Below are positions 46,935-57,858 of a DNA stretch of 64,000 nt, in pieces. The DNA is from Bombardia bombarda (lineage: Eukaryota; Ascomycota; Sordariomycetes; Sordariales; Lasiosphaeriaceae). The DNA lies in assembly GCA_030512295.1 (NCBI GenBank), contig JAULSR010000005.1, positions 806,001 through 870,000 on the forward strand, written 5' to 3'. Both the position numbers and the translations under genes were made by a program. The first letter of the stretch is position 1. Each line of letters opens with the position of its first letter. Under the pieces are notes generated by a model. It saw only the letters and a list, made by a program, of their open reading frames with translations. It searched no databases and was not told the origin of the DNA.

Positions 46935-47514
46935 ATTGTGTGAAGAGGGGGTTAGTTAGCAGGGTTGGATATGTGTATGTGCATAAGCTGGGAGCTGTCT
47001 CTTTTTTTGGGGGTATGTAGGTCTATGTATTACAGGTGGCATATGGTCGACTTTTATTGCGGAACATAGTACGGGATCTGGTTATCCCGAGGGCGTTTTG
47101 GGAAGGGAGCAATAAGAAGACACTAAGAGAGAAAGAGAGAGACAGCATGAAGAGATAGGAGCTGCACAGGGATACTTTACTTGGGCAGGAATCTGCCTAT
47201 CTGCGTAGCTTTTGAGACGTTGATCTAATCAGACTAATTGATTTGTACCGACGTATTTCTGCTTGCATCTTGTTCATTTTATTTGTAGTTATGGTAGTGG
47301 CTGTGACATAATTAATGTATGTTATGGTCACCGAAAGGGGAGCGTGTTGTTGTTAGGTTTGCTTGGAGAAGGGGGCCCAATAAATTCGGGCAGCCACTCA
47401 GCTTGAGACCCCCAAAATAAATCTCTTATGACTCAACCACAACCCTCCAAACCCTTCTGAAATCGCAACAAGGCAACAGCAGCAGAAAGACTACATGACG
47501 TTGATTTCATTTCA
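46935..47514. other. Intergenic between the kinase and sua5
   Basis: About 0.6 kb of 3'UTR-like and promoter sequence with a GA-rich run near 47120-47155. No gene is supported. Confidence 0.45.
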
Positions 47515-47874
47515 TTGTTCCTCATTTTAAACCGTCTTACGCATTGCACACTTCTCTGTATGATTGGAAGACTTTTGTCCTGCAGTCCAAATCTTTTGCG
47601 GCCGTTTTCAAGGTCCTCAACCGTGCACTCGCATACCATCTCATCAAAACCTTCACATTCCTGCTTGGTTTTTTTTACCACTCACCAACGTCACTGTCGC
47701 CACGAGATTTCCCTGCCTCATTTTTTGTCAGCCAGCGCAGCAAGCTATTTTCATAGCTACAGTACTGCAGCCGCTAGGCGAATATCAACAGCAAGGACAC
47801 AAGACATCTCGCCGTCGTCACCACCCTCTTGTTCTCTTTCAGTCAAAGAAGGACACACCGCAAAAACCGCCAAA

Positions 47875-49284
47875 ATGAAGACGCGGATCATCAAAGTCCA
47901 GAAGCCGCGGGGAGCAGAAGGAGAGACTGCGTTTGGCCGATGGGCCAACAGCAGCAGCACAGAAAAGGACCGCCTGAAAGAGTTGGATATCTGGGAAGTC
48001 CCCTCGGAAACAGAAGCAGCAGCAGCAGCAGCAACAGAATCCATCCTGACCCCCCTGCGCGAGGCAGGCGCATACCTCCGCTCCAGCGACATCCCCGTCG
48101 CCTTCCCTACCGAGACCGTCTACGGCCTCGGCGCCGACGCCACGCGCAGCGCCGCCGTCAAGGGCATCTACCAAGCCAAGGGCCGGCCCAGCGACAACCC
48201 GCTCATCGTGCACGTGTGCGACCTCTCCATGCTGCGCGGCTTCCTCCAGTCCGGCCCACCAGAAACAGAAACAGAAACAATCCCAGCAATCTACCACCCC
48301 CTCATCGCCCGCTTCTGGCCCGGCCCCCTAACCATCCTCCTCCCCAACCCCTCCCCGCCCCTCTCCAAGCTCGCCCCTGAAGTCACCGCCGGCCTCTCCA
48401 CGTTCGGGTGCCGCATGCCGGCCTCGCCGCTCGCGCGCACGCTCATCGCGCTCGCGCGCGCGCCCCTCGCTGCGCCCAGCGCCAACGCCAGCACCAAGCC
48501 CAGCCCGACGACGGCGCAGCACGTGCTCGACGATCTGTCTGGCCGCATCGAGCTGATCCTCGACGGGGGCGCCTGCGCTGTCGGCGTGGAAAGCACGGTT
48601 GTGGACGGGCTGTGCGACCCGCCTGTGGTGCTGCGTCCGGGAGGGGTCAGCATGGAGGAGATTAGGGGGTGTGTAGGGTGGGAAGCGGTGGAGAAGGCGT
48701 ATAAAGATCAGGCGGAGACGGGAGGGAATAAGGGGACGGCGGCGCCGAGGGCGCCGGGGATGAAGTATAAGCATTATAGCCCCAAGGCGAGGGTGGTGTT
48801 GTATGAGGCTGGGTTTGTTGGTGGTGGTGGTGGTGGTGGTGGGGGTGGGGAGGTGTTACTGGAGGAGGATTTGGAGACGGCGCTTGCCACTACTACTACA
48901 GCTGAAAAGGGGGGGAGGACGGTGGCTGTTATACGGACGGGACGGTGGCCTGCGGCTGCTGGGCTGAGGACCTCGGAGCTTAAGACGGATTCCCAGGCTC
49001 AGGAGCTGGGAGATAATGAGGATGTGGAAGTGAATGATGCTACCTTTGTGGTCAGAGAGGGCAGCTTGCTCTGCAGCGCTGATGATACAGCTGTGGCGAG
49101 ACTATTGGATGTCGACCTGGGCCGGGATGTCAAGGGGGTGGCTCATGGGCTGTTCGCCGCGCTGCGAGAACTCGACAGGCGCGGGGCCAATGTCATTTTC
49201 GTGGAGGGTGTCAATGATGGGGATGATATTGCGGCGGCGGTCATGAATAGGCTGCGCAAGGCGGCGTCAGATATTAGAATATAG
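47875..49284 (+). CDS. sua5: Threonylcarbamoyl-AMP synthase Sua5 (YrdC/YciO)
   Basis: Uninterrupted frame of 469 aa from the ATG at 47875 (good AAA context, MKTRIIKVQKPRG). The YrdC domain covers about residues 55-290: GAYLRSSDIPVAFPTETVYGLGADATRSAAVKGIYQAKGRPSDNPLIVHV, RFWPGPLTILLP, FGCRMPASPLARTLI, PLAAPSANASTKPSPTTAQHVLDDL, DGGACAVGVESTVVD, VLRPGGVS. The linker RAPGMKYKHYSPKARV leads to the C-terminal Sua5 domain, ending HGLFAALRELDRRGANVIFVEGV..AVMNRLRKAASDIRI. The enzyme makes threonylcarbamoyl-AMP from threonine, bicarbonate and ATP for tRNA t6A modification. A GGT-repeat Gly tract sits in the Sua5 domain. The frame is open upstream to an ATG at 47515, adding 120 residues that are Arg/Ser/His-rich and nearly free of acids, like a mitochondrial presequence. 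Confidence 0.92.
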   Translation: MKTRIIKVQKPRGAEGETAFGRWANSSSTEKDRLKELDIWEVPSETEAAAAAATESILTPLREAGAYLRSSDIPVAFPTETVYGLGADATRSAAVKGIYQAKGRPSDNPLIVHVCDLSMLRGFLQSGPPETETETIPAIYHPLIARFWPGPLTILLPNPSPPLSKLAPEVTAGLSTFGCRMPASPLARTLIALARAPLAAPSANASTKPSPTTAQHVLDDLSGRIELILDGGACAVGVESTVVDGLCDPPVVLRPGGVSMEEIRGCVGWEAVEKAYKDQAETGGNKGTAAPRAPGMKYKHYSPKARVVLYEAGFVGGGGGGGGGGEVLLEEDLETALATTTTAEKGGRTVAVIRTGRWPAAAGLRTSELKTDSQAQELGDNEDVEVNDATFVVREGSLLCSADDTAVARLLDVDLGRDVKGVAHGLFAALRELDRRGANVIFVEGVNDGDDIAAAVMNRLRKAASDIRI

Positions 49285-49688
49285 ATGACAGATGGGTAGA
49301 ATACCTTTCAGAGGTGGATTAGGGTAAAATAGATATAGGGATGTTTCTCCCAAGCGAGTACAAAAAAAGCGTTCTTTTTGGCTTTGATCTGTTTTGCTAT
49401 TCGTAATGATGCCCGCTCGCCTGCCTTTTTGATATGTGAATTCTCTTTTGGTTATCATTCCCAAGCATGGCTCTCCATTGCGAGATAGTGAAAGCAACGA
49501 GAACACCAAAAAAAGAGAAAAGAACTCCTAGTTTCGTATCATGAATCTTTTTATCATGTGCCTGTCTGTCTGCCTGTATCTCCCATGCTACCGCGCGCAC
49601 GCGACAACATATTCGAATATCTCTACGCCCTTATGAAGTTGATATTACCCACCACTAACCCCTGTTTCTACACCACTGCTACCACCAC
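49285..49688. other. Intergenic between convergent sua5 and ret3
   Basis: About 0.4 kb of AT-richer 3' sequence; no gene supported. Confidence 0.5.
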
Positions 49689-50582
49689 CTACAAACCTTG
49701 ACGCAGCCAGTCAGTCAACTTCGCCTTGCCGAGCTGTGCCAGGTTGTTGACGCCCTGTTCACTGAAGGGGTCGATGCGGCTGAGGTTGACGTCCTGCGTC
49801 GGGGCCTTGCTGACTCTTTGCACAACGATGGTGGGGTCTGTCTCGAGGACGACGCCCTCGTCCACGATCTCGTCGATGGCGAGAGAAACAAGATCGTAGT
49901 TTTCGATTATGGTCCGCTTGTCGACGGATTGCCTGTTTGTGTTGGGTTGTCGGGTCAGCATGTCTCACTCGCAATCCATTGTTTTATCCCAGTGACAACG
50001 GCCAGCGGCTCAACTCACTTGAAAAGAAGGTGCAGAGTGTCGCGTAGCGCCAGAATGACGTTGTAGAGCAGGATCTCGTTGTCATCCAGGCTGCCGACCA
50101 CGTAGATGGCCACGTCCGACTCCATCTTGTAGAGGACAATCTTCTGGTCGTAGAGCAGGATGTCGCCCGTCTGTTTACTTGTCTTGGCTAGGAGGCCCTT
50201 CTCGAAGCGTGTCTGGGAGGTCTTGTCGGGGTAGGGGTTCTGCGAGTTGCTTGCGGGGGCTGTGGTTTGCGAAATAGTTAAAGTTAGCCAGTCGCTTCCC
50301 TAGCCGGAAGAGAGATGCGCTGGTCGCAAAGCTTCGAGGAGAGCATGTCTCGTACCAATTCCAGCTACCTGCCCTGGACCAGCAGCAGCCTGGTGCGGCG
50401 GTGTGTAGTACTTTCGGAATAGAGGGCTGCCATCTTCGACGGATAGGATCACTACACGAGTTGAAGATTGCTTGTCAGTTTGTTGTCGCAATTATTACAT
50501 AGACACTGTAAGAGGAGGAAGGAGTGGGCACCAAGACTCTACCTATAGCAGTGACGCTATACAGCGACATTCCTGGCGACAT
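49689..50582 (-). CDS. ret3: Coatomer zeta subunit (Ret3)
   Basis: Four exons, 50582-50543, 50451-50356, 50259-50019 and 49932-49689, give 206 aa; introns are GT-AG of 91, 96 and 86 bp. The product reads MSPGMSLYSVTAI|VILSVEDGSPLFRKYYTPP..GI|APASNSQNPYPDKTSQTRFEKGLLAKTSKQTGDILLYDQKIVLYKMESDVAIYVVGSLDDNEILLYNVILALRDTLHLLFK|QSVDKRTIIENYDLVSLAIDEIVDEGVVLETDPTIVVQRVSKAP and ends KAKLTDWLRQGL. This is the longin-type zeta-COP small subunit of COPI, acting in Golgi-to-ER retrograde transport. A second in-frame Met five codons in (50570) is an alternative start. It is divergent from mcm4, with under 500 bp between starts. Confidence 0.93.
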
Positions 50583-51067
50583 CTTGGCTGGCAATACTGT
50601 GGCTCTTGGGCGCAATGGCAGCAGGTAATTGTGTGTCGGCAACGTGGTGACAAAGGCAGGTGGTAGCTCTCCTTTGGGGATCTCAAGGGACGTTGTGGGG
50701 TGAAGCGGTGCCCGCCTGTGATGTGGCTTGTTAGCTGAGAACAGCTTGGAAGAGCCCCACTCTCCGGTACGTACCCAGGTGTCCCCAGACTCCCCCTGAA
50801 CGGGCCGACAGGGGTATTAATAGCGGACGCGCTGGCGCGTAAAGTGGTTTTGGATCGGGACGCGAAACGACGCGTCGCCGTGCTTTAATTTCAGGGCCTA
50901 GCCAGTTCTGCCAGCTCCTTAGTCCACCGTTTCCATAGCGCCGGGCTCCTCCCTCATCCCTCCCACTTTGCATCTTGTCGCAGGCCTCTTCCACAATCCC
51001 AACAACACTCACAGTCCACTCTCTCCACACTCCACACTCCAAAAGAATAAACAACAACACTAGAAAC
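50583..51067. promoter_or_regulatory. Divergent promoter of ret3 and mcm4 with MCB/SCB-like sites
   Basis: Within 50 bases there is ACGCG (50827-50831), ACGCGAAA (50860-50867, an SCB/E2F-type core) and ACGCGT (50870-50875, the MCB core), about 200 bases upstream of the mcm4 start. These cores are known to drive G1/S expression of MCM genes through MBF/SBF in yeasts. Their role here is inference from position and sequence. Confidence 0.6.
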
Positions 51068-54000
51068 ATGTCGTCGCCAGCAAACCGACGATCTACGCGA
51101 AGTTCGCAGTCTGCGACACCAGGTCGTGCCGCTCGCAGCTCGCAGGCACGAAGCAGCCCCGCGCCCGCTGGGCAACCCGATGCACAAGAGAGAGCCACGG
51201 CAACCCCTCGCCAGACTCGCGCCTCGCAGCTGGCCTCTAGTCCGCTGTTCTATCAGTCCTCACCTGCCAATGGCGCCAATGGCGCTTCGTCTCCTCTGCG
51301 CCAGATGAGCAACACCCAGAGCACCGCCTCGCTGCCCGGCAATAACCCCAGCTCCCCCCTGCGCCAGCAGACCGAAACCCAGAGCGCCGGCGACAGAACC
51401 CCCCGTGCGAGCGGCGCCCTCATCAGAGAGTCGTCCCCCATCCGCTATGATGCCAGCTCCAGCCCGGGCCGTCACCTCTCCCAGCAGTCGGATTTCCGAA
51501 GCGAAAGCAGTGCTCTGTTTGTGAACTCGCAGAGGTCCACCAACTCCAGGTCGCGCCGAGGCGACATCAACCCAGACGTCCTGCGCACACCTGCCCAGAT
51601 CCCCCGTCGCATCATCCTTGATGGATCTGGCCGCGTTGTCAACGATGGCTCGGCTCTTGGGTCCGAGGCCGCCTCCTTCTCCAACAACAATCCCGACACC
51701 TCAGAGGCCAACGTCCTTGGCGGCTCGAGCCAGGGCCTCATTTGGGGCACGACAATATCAATCGATGACTCGTTTGTCTCATTCAAGGACTTCCTCAAGA
51801 ACTACACCAAAAAGTACCGCATGTGGCTAGACGGCGTATCTGAAGCCGAGACCAGAACTATTCCCGAAGCCGAGTCCAAGCCGTACTGGGAGACCCTCGA
51901 GAACATGCTGCTCCTCGGCGGCAACAAGCTCTATCTGGATCTCCGCGATCTCAAAGCCTACCCACGCACACTGAAGCTCTGGCACCAGGTCCAGTCATAT
52001 CCGACTGAGCTGGTGCCCGTCATGGACCAGTGCGTCCATGACTGCATGATAGAGCTTGCACGGGCTGAGATGGCGAGCCAAAGAGCCTCACAAAACACCA
52101 ACGGGCACAGCGCCCCCAATGCTTCTCAGAGCTCTGAGATGGCCTTCCCAAGCTCAGACCGGGGCGATGAGCCATCCACACCGCGGCCTTCTCAAGCCCC
52201 CCAACAGCTGACCCTCGAGGAGCAAATTGCCCGCATGAACTTTGTCGTCCGGCCTTGGGGTCTTGATAAGACAACTAACCTGCGAGAGCTGAATCCCTCT
52301 GGTATGTTGTCTTTCGCTACTTCCTAAACACTCGACTCAGACACTATGCTAACAGAAATACGTACTAGATATGGACAAGCTCGTCTGCATCAAGGGGCTC
52401 GTCATCAGAACCACCCCAGTCATCCCCGACATGAAGGATGCCTTCTTCAAGTGCAGCGTCTGCGGGCACTCGGTCAACGTCAGCCTCGACCGAGGCAAGA
52501 TCCGCGAGCCCACAGAGTGCCCCCGCGCCCGCTGTGGCTCCAAGAACTCGATGCAGATTGTCCACAACCGCTGCGCGTTTGAGGACAAGCAGGTCATTAA
52601 ACTCCAGGAGACGCCCGATGCCATCCCCCCTGGACAGACGCCCCACTCGGTGTCGGTCTGCGTGTACAATGAGCTGGTCGACTTCTGCAAGTCAGGCGAC
52701 CGCGTCGAGCTCACAGGCATCTTCAAGGTTACCCCCGTGCGCGTCAACCCACGCATGCGGACGGTCAAGAGCGTGCACAAGACCTACGTTGACGTGGTGC
52801 ACGTCCAGAAGGTGGACAGGAAGCGCATGGGTGCCGACCCGTCCACGCTCGACCTCGCGGAGGAGGAGGACGCCCACGCGAGCGGCCAGAGCCTCGATCA
52901 GATCAAGAAGGTGACGCCCGATGAGGAGGAGAAGATCAAGGCGACGGCAGCGCGCCCGGATATCTACGAGCTGCTGTCCCGCTCACTAGCTCCTTCGATC
53001 TACGAGATGGACGATGTCAAGAAGGGCATCCTCCTGCAGCTGTTCGGCGGCACCAACAAGACGTTCGAGAAGGGCGGAAGCCCCAGGTATCGTGGAGATA
53101 TCAACGTTCTGCTCTGTGGTGATCCGTCCACGTCCAAATCGCAGATCCTAGCGTACGTCCACAGAATTGCCCCCAGAGGTGTCTATACTAGCGGTAAAGG
53201 CTCCTCGGCGGTTGGTCTCACGGCCTATGTCACGCGTGATCCCGAGACGCGGCAGCTTGTGCTCGAGTCGGGCGCGCTCGTCCTCTCAGACGGCGGCGTC
53301 TGCTGCATTGATGAGTTTGACAAGATGAACGATTCCACTCGCTCGGTGCTGCACGAGGTGATGGAGCAGCAGACGGTCTCGGTCGCCAAGGCGGGCATCA
53401 TTACGACGCTCAATGCGAGAACGAGCATCCTCGCGTCGGCTAACCCTATCGGAAGTCGCTACAACCCGAACCTGTCTGTCCCGCAAAACATCGACTTGCC
53501 CCCGACCCTCCTATCTCGTTTCGACCTAGTCTATCTAATTCTCGATCGGGTCGACGAGAAGGCGGATCAGCGGCTGGCCCGCCATCTGCTCTCCATGTAC
53601 CTCGAGGACAAGCCGCACTCTGCGGCGTCGGAGCTCGATATTCTTGTAGGTTTCACCCATCATATGCATGCTCACTTACTTTTTACACATGACACTAACC
53701 TTGTTTACCTTTTCAAGCCAATCGAGTTCCTAACCACGTACATCTCGTACGCGCGCGCCAACATCCACCCCACCATCACATCCGAGGCCGGGCGGGCGCT
53801 CACGGACGCCTACGTCGAGATGCGCAAGCTCGGCCAGGACGTGCGCGCCCAGGAGAAGCGCATCACGGCGACGACGCGCCAGCTCGAGAGCATGATCCGG
53901 CTGGCCGAGGCGCACGCCAAGATGCGCCTCTCGCCCGTCGTCACGGCGGCCGACGTGCACGAGGCAGTGCGGCTCATCCGGACCGCGCTCAAGACGGCCG

Positions 54001-54299
54001 CGACCGACGCCCAGGGCCGCATCGACATGAGCCTGCTGACCGAGGGCACCAGCTCGGCTGAGAGGCAGCGCAAGGCCGACATGAAGGTGGCGGTGCTGAG
54101 ATTGATTGACGAGATGACGGGCGGCGGGCAGACGGTCAGGTTTGCGGATGTGGCGAGGAGGCTGGGCGAGAGCGTGGGCGTGCCGGTGGAGAGCGGGGAG
54201 TTTAGCGAGGTGATGAGGGGGTTGGAGATGGAGGGGAGCGTGATGGTTAGTGGGGAGGGGGCGAGGAGGAGTGTGAGGAGGGTTACGGCTGCTGTCTGA
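51068..54299 (+). CDS. mcm4: MCM4 replicative helicase subunit (Cdc54)
   Basis: Three exons, 51068-52301, 52369-53645 and 53718-54299, encode 1030 aa. The N-terminal ~200 residues are Ser/Pro/Thr-rich with many S/T-P sites, as expected for the DDK-regulated Mcm4 tail. Next come the N-terminal domain with a C4 zinc motif (CSVCGHSV..CPRARCGSKNS) and OB-fold, then the AAA+ core: GDPSTSKSQ (Walker A), VGLTAYVTRDPETRQLVLESGALVLSDGGVCCIDEFDKM (Walker B), NARTSILASANPIGSRYNPNLSVPQNIDLPPTLLSRFDLVY (arginine finger), and a C-terminal winged helix. The second intron (72 bp) is a multiple of three without stops, so its retention would insert 24 residues between SELDIL and PIEFL. MCM4 is part of the MCM2-7 helicase that unwinds replication origins. 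Confidence 0.95.
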
Positions 54300-54840
54300 T
54301 TTGGTTTCAATACATGGGTTAAATATGTTATGAGAATGGGATAGGGAAGTTGGGTTTATGTTTGCAATGGGGTTGCTTGCTTTGGGGTATCTCGTTACTA
54401 CTGTCTTGAGGATTCCTAGTGGTTGGTTGTGGAGATATTGGACCTGTTGTATATCTTGTCTCTTGAGGCGTTACTGTGGTTAAATACTCCTTTGAACTTG
54501 AATTGAATCTGAATACTGCACACATGCGCAAATGCTGGAACATGAACATAACCAGGCTCTCACTTGGTAACTACTGAATCGTTAAACTTGAGAGTCATTC
54601 ATTATATATCTGTACCTAGATCGGATTGTGTTCGTTGGCGAGGCCAAGCAAACAGAAAGTTCAATAGCCAATAGCTGTCCGTTGTAAACAATAGGAGGGC
54701 TAATTAGGTCGATAGGTAGGAAGGTTATTCGGGCGTAACATATAAAAAGGGGGTAATGAGGGCGCCACAACGCAGACTGCTGCTGGCAAAAAAGAAACTA
54801 CATCAACAAAAGAATGATGTCTTGTTAATCAATCAATCAA
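54300..54840. other. Intergenic between convergent mcm4 and pil1
   Basis: About 0.5 kb, AT-richer, with a short AATC tandem near 54825-54842. No gene is seen. Confidence 0.5.
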
Positions 54841-56381
54841 TCAAACTACCACTCCGGGCGCGGCGTTGGTAGTACTGGCGGTCGTTGTCCCCTGAACCTG
54901 TTGACCCAGCCCCTGACCGCCGCCCCCTGCTATTCTGGAAACTCCTCCCCCATTCCCCTCGCTTCCACTGTAACCACCGCCATTGTTCACCCTTGGCGAC
55001 TGCACGGGTGTGGCATTGGAGCTGGTGCTGCCGCCAACATCGGTGGCATTATCACCCACATTCGCCCCCGTCTCGGGGCGCCACTCGCGCAGATCGTCCT
55101 CGGCGTCGTTGAGGATCTGACGGGCCTGGCCGGCGTGCTGGTACTGTGGGCGCACGTCGCCGGGCACGACGGGGGTGTCGTCGAGCAGTTGCAGCAGACG
55201 CAGGCCGTGGCGGGCGAGCATGGTCTGCTTCTCGGCGCGCTCGATGGTGGCGAGGAATTCGGCTTGGTAGGCTTCTTTGAGTTTTTGACGGGTCTGTGTG
55301 TTTTGAGAGTTAGTTTCGTCAGTGACTGTCATACCAAGGTGCTCTCCTTTTCGCCCAATGAAATCATATCATCATATGCAGGTCGGAGATTGTTGGCCAA
55401 TCCCCAAATCTCACTCTTTCTCTCGCCCGTGGAGCCTGATCCCCTCGCGCGGGACGAAAATTGCAGTGAAAAGAGAAACGAGGGAAGAGTTATGGGTGAA
55501 ACATGCAGACTCAAAACATGGTCTTATACCAATCATGCGAGAGGAACAAGATTCTTTTTATAAATAAAAAAACGAGGACAACCCACAATATTCGTCAACT
55601 GCGCCTCCGCCACCAGATTCTCGGCCTCGGCCCTCACGAGCTCCTGCTCGAGCACCACGAGCCTCGTGCTCTCTGGCTCCTTGGACTTGAGCTTGGCGAT
55701 CTCGTCGGCAATCTTTGCCTTGCCGTCGCGGCTCGGCTGCACGCTCTTCTCCGTGTTGCGGATGGTCTTGAGGGTGCCGCGCGAGTCGTCGAGGGCGTGG
55801 GCGTAGTTGTCCTCCTGCTCGCCGAGTTCCGACAGCACGACGCCGACCTTGTCGCTGATGTCGCTGATGGCCTCGTCGCCCGTCTGCTCGCCCCACTCGG
55901 ACAGCTGGGTCGCGATCGAGACCCGCTCCTTGGCCGCCGTCTCGTGCGCCGAGATCAGGTTGTTCTCCGACTTGATGAGGCGATACAGCTTCTTGGAGAG
56001 CTCGGGCTGGACGGTGCCGCGGAGCGAGGAGAAGTGGAAGCCGCGTCGCCCCGTGTGTGTGTGCGACGAGGTGGAGGAGCCGGTGGTGGTGTTGGTGTTG
56101 CCGCCGCTGCTGCGGTTGCTGGACCGGATGGAGAGTGCGCGGTTCCTGGGAGGGGGGCAGAGTGGTTAGTAGGAGGTCTTGTGGGTTTGTGAGAGGTGAA
56201 TAGGTGAAGGCAAGGTTGGTTACGGTTTTGAATACCACTGCGAAAAGGGAGAGAAGCGGTTCCCTTCCACGCTTTTGCGTGACATGGCAAAAGAGATGTG
56301 TGTGTATCGCGATGTTTTGCAAACGTATTGCTGAGGAGGTTTTGGTGATGGGTATGTAGAATAGTACGGCTGAACTTACAT
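54841..56381 (-). CDS. pil1: Eisosome core BAR-domain protein (Pil1/Lsp1)
   Basis: Three coding exons: 56381-56380 (only AT of the start codon), 56145-55587 and 55293-54841, giving 337 aa. The first intron (234 bp) has a perfect GTAAGT donor and a CCCAG acceptor and rebuilds ATG as AT|G, followed by NRALSIRSSNRSS. The second intron is 293 bp with a GTGGGT donor. The BAR region reads FHFSSLRGTVQPELSKKLYRLIKSENNLISAHETAAKERVSIATQLSEWGEQTGDEAISDISDKVG..KSVQPSRDGKAKIADEIAKLKSKEPESTRLVVLEQELVRAEAENLVAEAQLTNI|TRQKLKEAYQAEFLATIERAEKQTMLARHGLRLLQLLDDTPVVPGD. The C-terminal tail is Gly/Thr-rich. Pil1 proteins build plasma-membrane eisosome furrows. The split start is inferred from the conserved M-NRALSIRS N-terminus. 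Confidence 0.9.
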
Positions 56382-57537
56382 GGTGATGGTTTTGACTATT
56401 CAGTCTAGGTAGTGATATTCCTAATACTGCTTGGGGGTTGGGAAGTTATTGATGCTTTGCGCCTTCCTAAGTTCTGATAGTGGAGTGGTTGTGGTAGGTT
56501 TTGTATATGAATGAGATATTCTGGCAGGCGCGAGTGGGATGTTCGAGCTAACAGATATGGCAGCAAGTAATTATTGTTCAAAGCTGACGGGAATGATGGA
56601 ATGACGATTCAAAGAGGACGGGAATAGCCTAGAAGAGACCGTCAACCCAACGGCCTGCTTTAATCGCCCTGTCTCGTGATGATGATGGTGCTTCCTGGTT
56701 CGCGTTAGAGCTAGGGAGCCACTGATCCACGATTCCCGACGTGCATTCCTGCAAGCAGAATGGGTTTCGGGTTCCCGGGAACAATGTTCAGCAGATTTCC
56801 GTGTCAACTAACTGGACTTGCCGACGTCACTACGTCCAGACCTGCGGTTCGATAGACAATCTTCAACAAGAATCTTATCTCAATGCCCCTATTGATTCTC
56901 AGTCACTTGTCACCAACAATGTCAAAATATCTCTTGCAGCCCATTTCATCTATCCAGACTTCTGCCTTCTATAGACGTCACATCGCCTGAATCTGTTTGC
57001 AAACGATCGATCACGAAAAAAAGACCCCTCCAGGCTCCAACCCATGATGGCACAAAGCGGCACGGTGACGTCATAGCCTGTCTCACCCGCCCACCTTTTT
57101 GGAGACACCAACCCCACCATTCCCGTCATCGGGCAGTGACAGTCGACAACCTCACCCACACCATTTTCATCACAGACAGACAACTGATACGAATTCCTAT
57201 AATTCATCACATTCATCCAGAGGCGCTATAATACCAAATCTTCGTGTCCGATGTTTATTTTCCCTAACGCCAGCAGTCTCCTCCAAACTGAACTTTGAAA
57301 CCAATTAAACATTACAAAACTGTATCGCTGCACAAATCGCTAATGATAATAAGAAGAGGTGAATCCCTGCCGAGAGCAATGTCCTTTCTTGTCCTTCGTA
57401 ACCACGGATCCCAACGCCAAATTCATGTATCCTTCATTTATGTATTCCGTATTCGTACCCCATGTCACAGCCAACTCCTCATCATTATCGGTCCATCATC
57501 ATAGGTATATCATTCTTGACTCTTGAAATTGATGTCC
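56382..57537. other. Intergenic: pil1 promoter and small-gene 3' side
   Basis: About 1.1 kb with no supported coding region. The pil1-proximal side is expected to hold its leader and promoter. Confidence 0.45.
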
Positions 57538-57858
57538 CTAGACCGCCTGCACATAGCGCTTGCTCGTCCGCTCGTAAACAACAGGGGGCACGCTGCTCCT
57601 GTGGCTCGACGTGCTGATGCGCGACGGGCTGTGGGAGTAATGGGTGGTGTGGTGGTGCGCTGGTACTGCTGCTGTGGTGGTGGTGACGACGCTGCGGTAG
57701 CTGGAGCGCGGGCTGTCGTGGTGGTGGTGACGGTGAGAGTGGGAGGAATGATGGCGGTGGCTGCTCCCGCTGCTGTGATGGTGGCGGTGCTCTCGCACGG
57801 GGATGACCTCCTCGTGGTAGTAGTATTTCTCGTTGGGAGAGGTGCTGCCGAAACACAT
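57538..57858 (-). CDS. Small His/Ser-rich conserved-looking protein, function unknown
   Basis: A 106-codon frame starts at the ATG at 57858 (MCFGSTSPNEKYYYHEEVIPVREHRHHH). It has a compact N-terminal motif with YYYHEEVIPVRE, then His/Ser-rich runs (HRHHSSHSHRHHHHDSPRSSYRSVVTTTTAAVPAHHHTTHYSHSP), and a C-terminal VVYERTSKRYVQAV. No membrane segment or signal peptide is present. An upstream in-frame start at 58053 exists, but the added sequence looks like untranslated leader. The His clusters could bind metal, which is inference only. The structured ends and strand-consistent frame suggest a real gene. Confidence 0.55.
   Translation of the reverse strand: MCFGSTSPNEKYYYHEEVIPVREHRHHHSSGSSHRHHSSHSHRHHHHDSPRSSYRSVVTTTTAAVPAHHHTTHYSHSPSRISTSSHRSSVPPVVYERTSKRYVQAV

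Noticed and set aside
56232..56284. ATG at 56284 as the PIL1 start
   Set aside because: It runs into a stop, and no donor in phase joins it to the conserved exon; AT|G splicing explains the N-terminus better.
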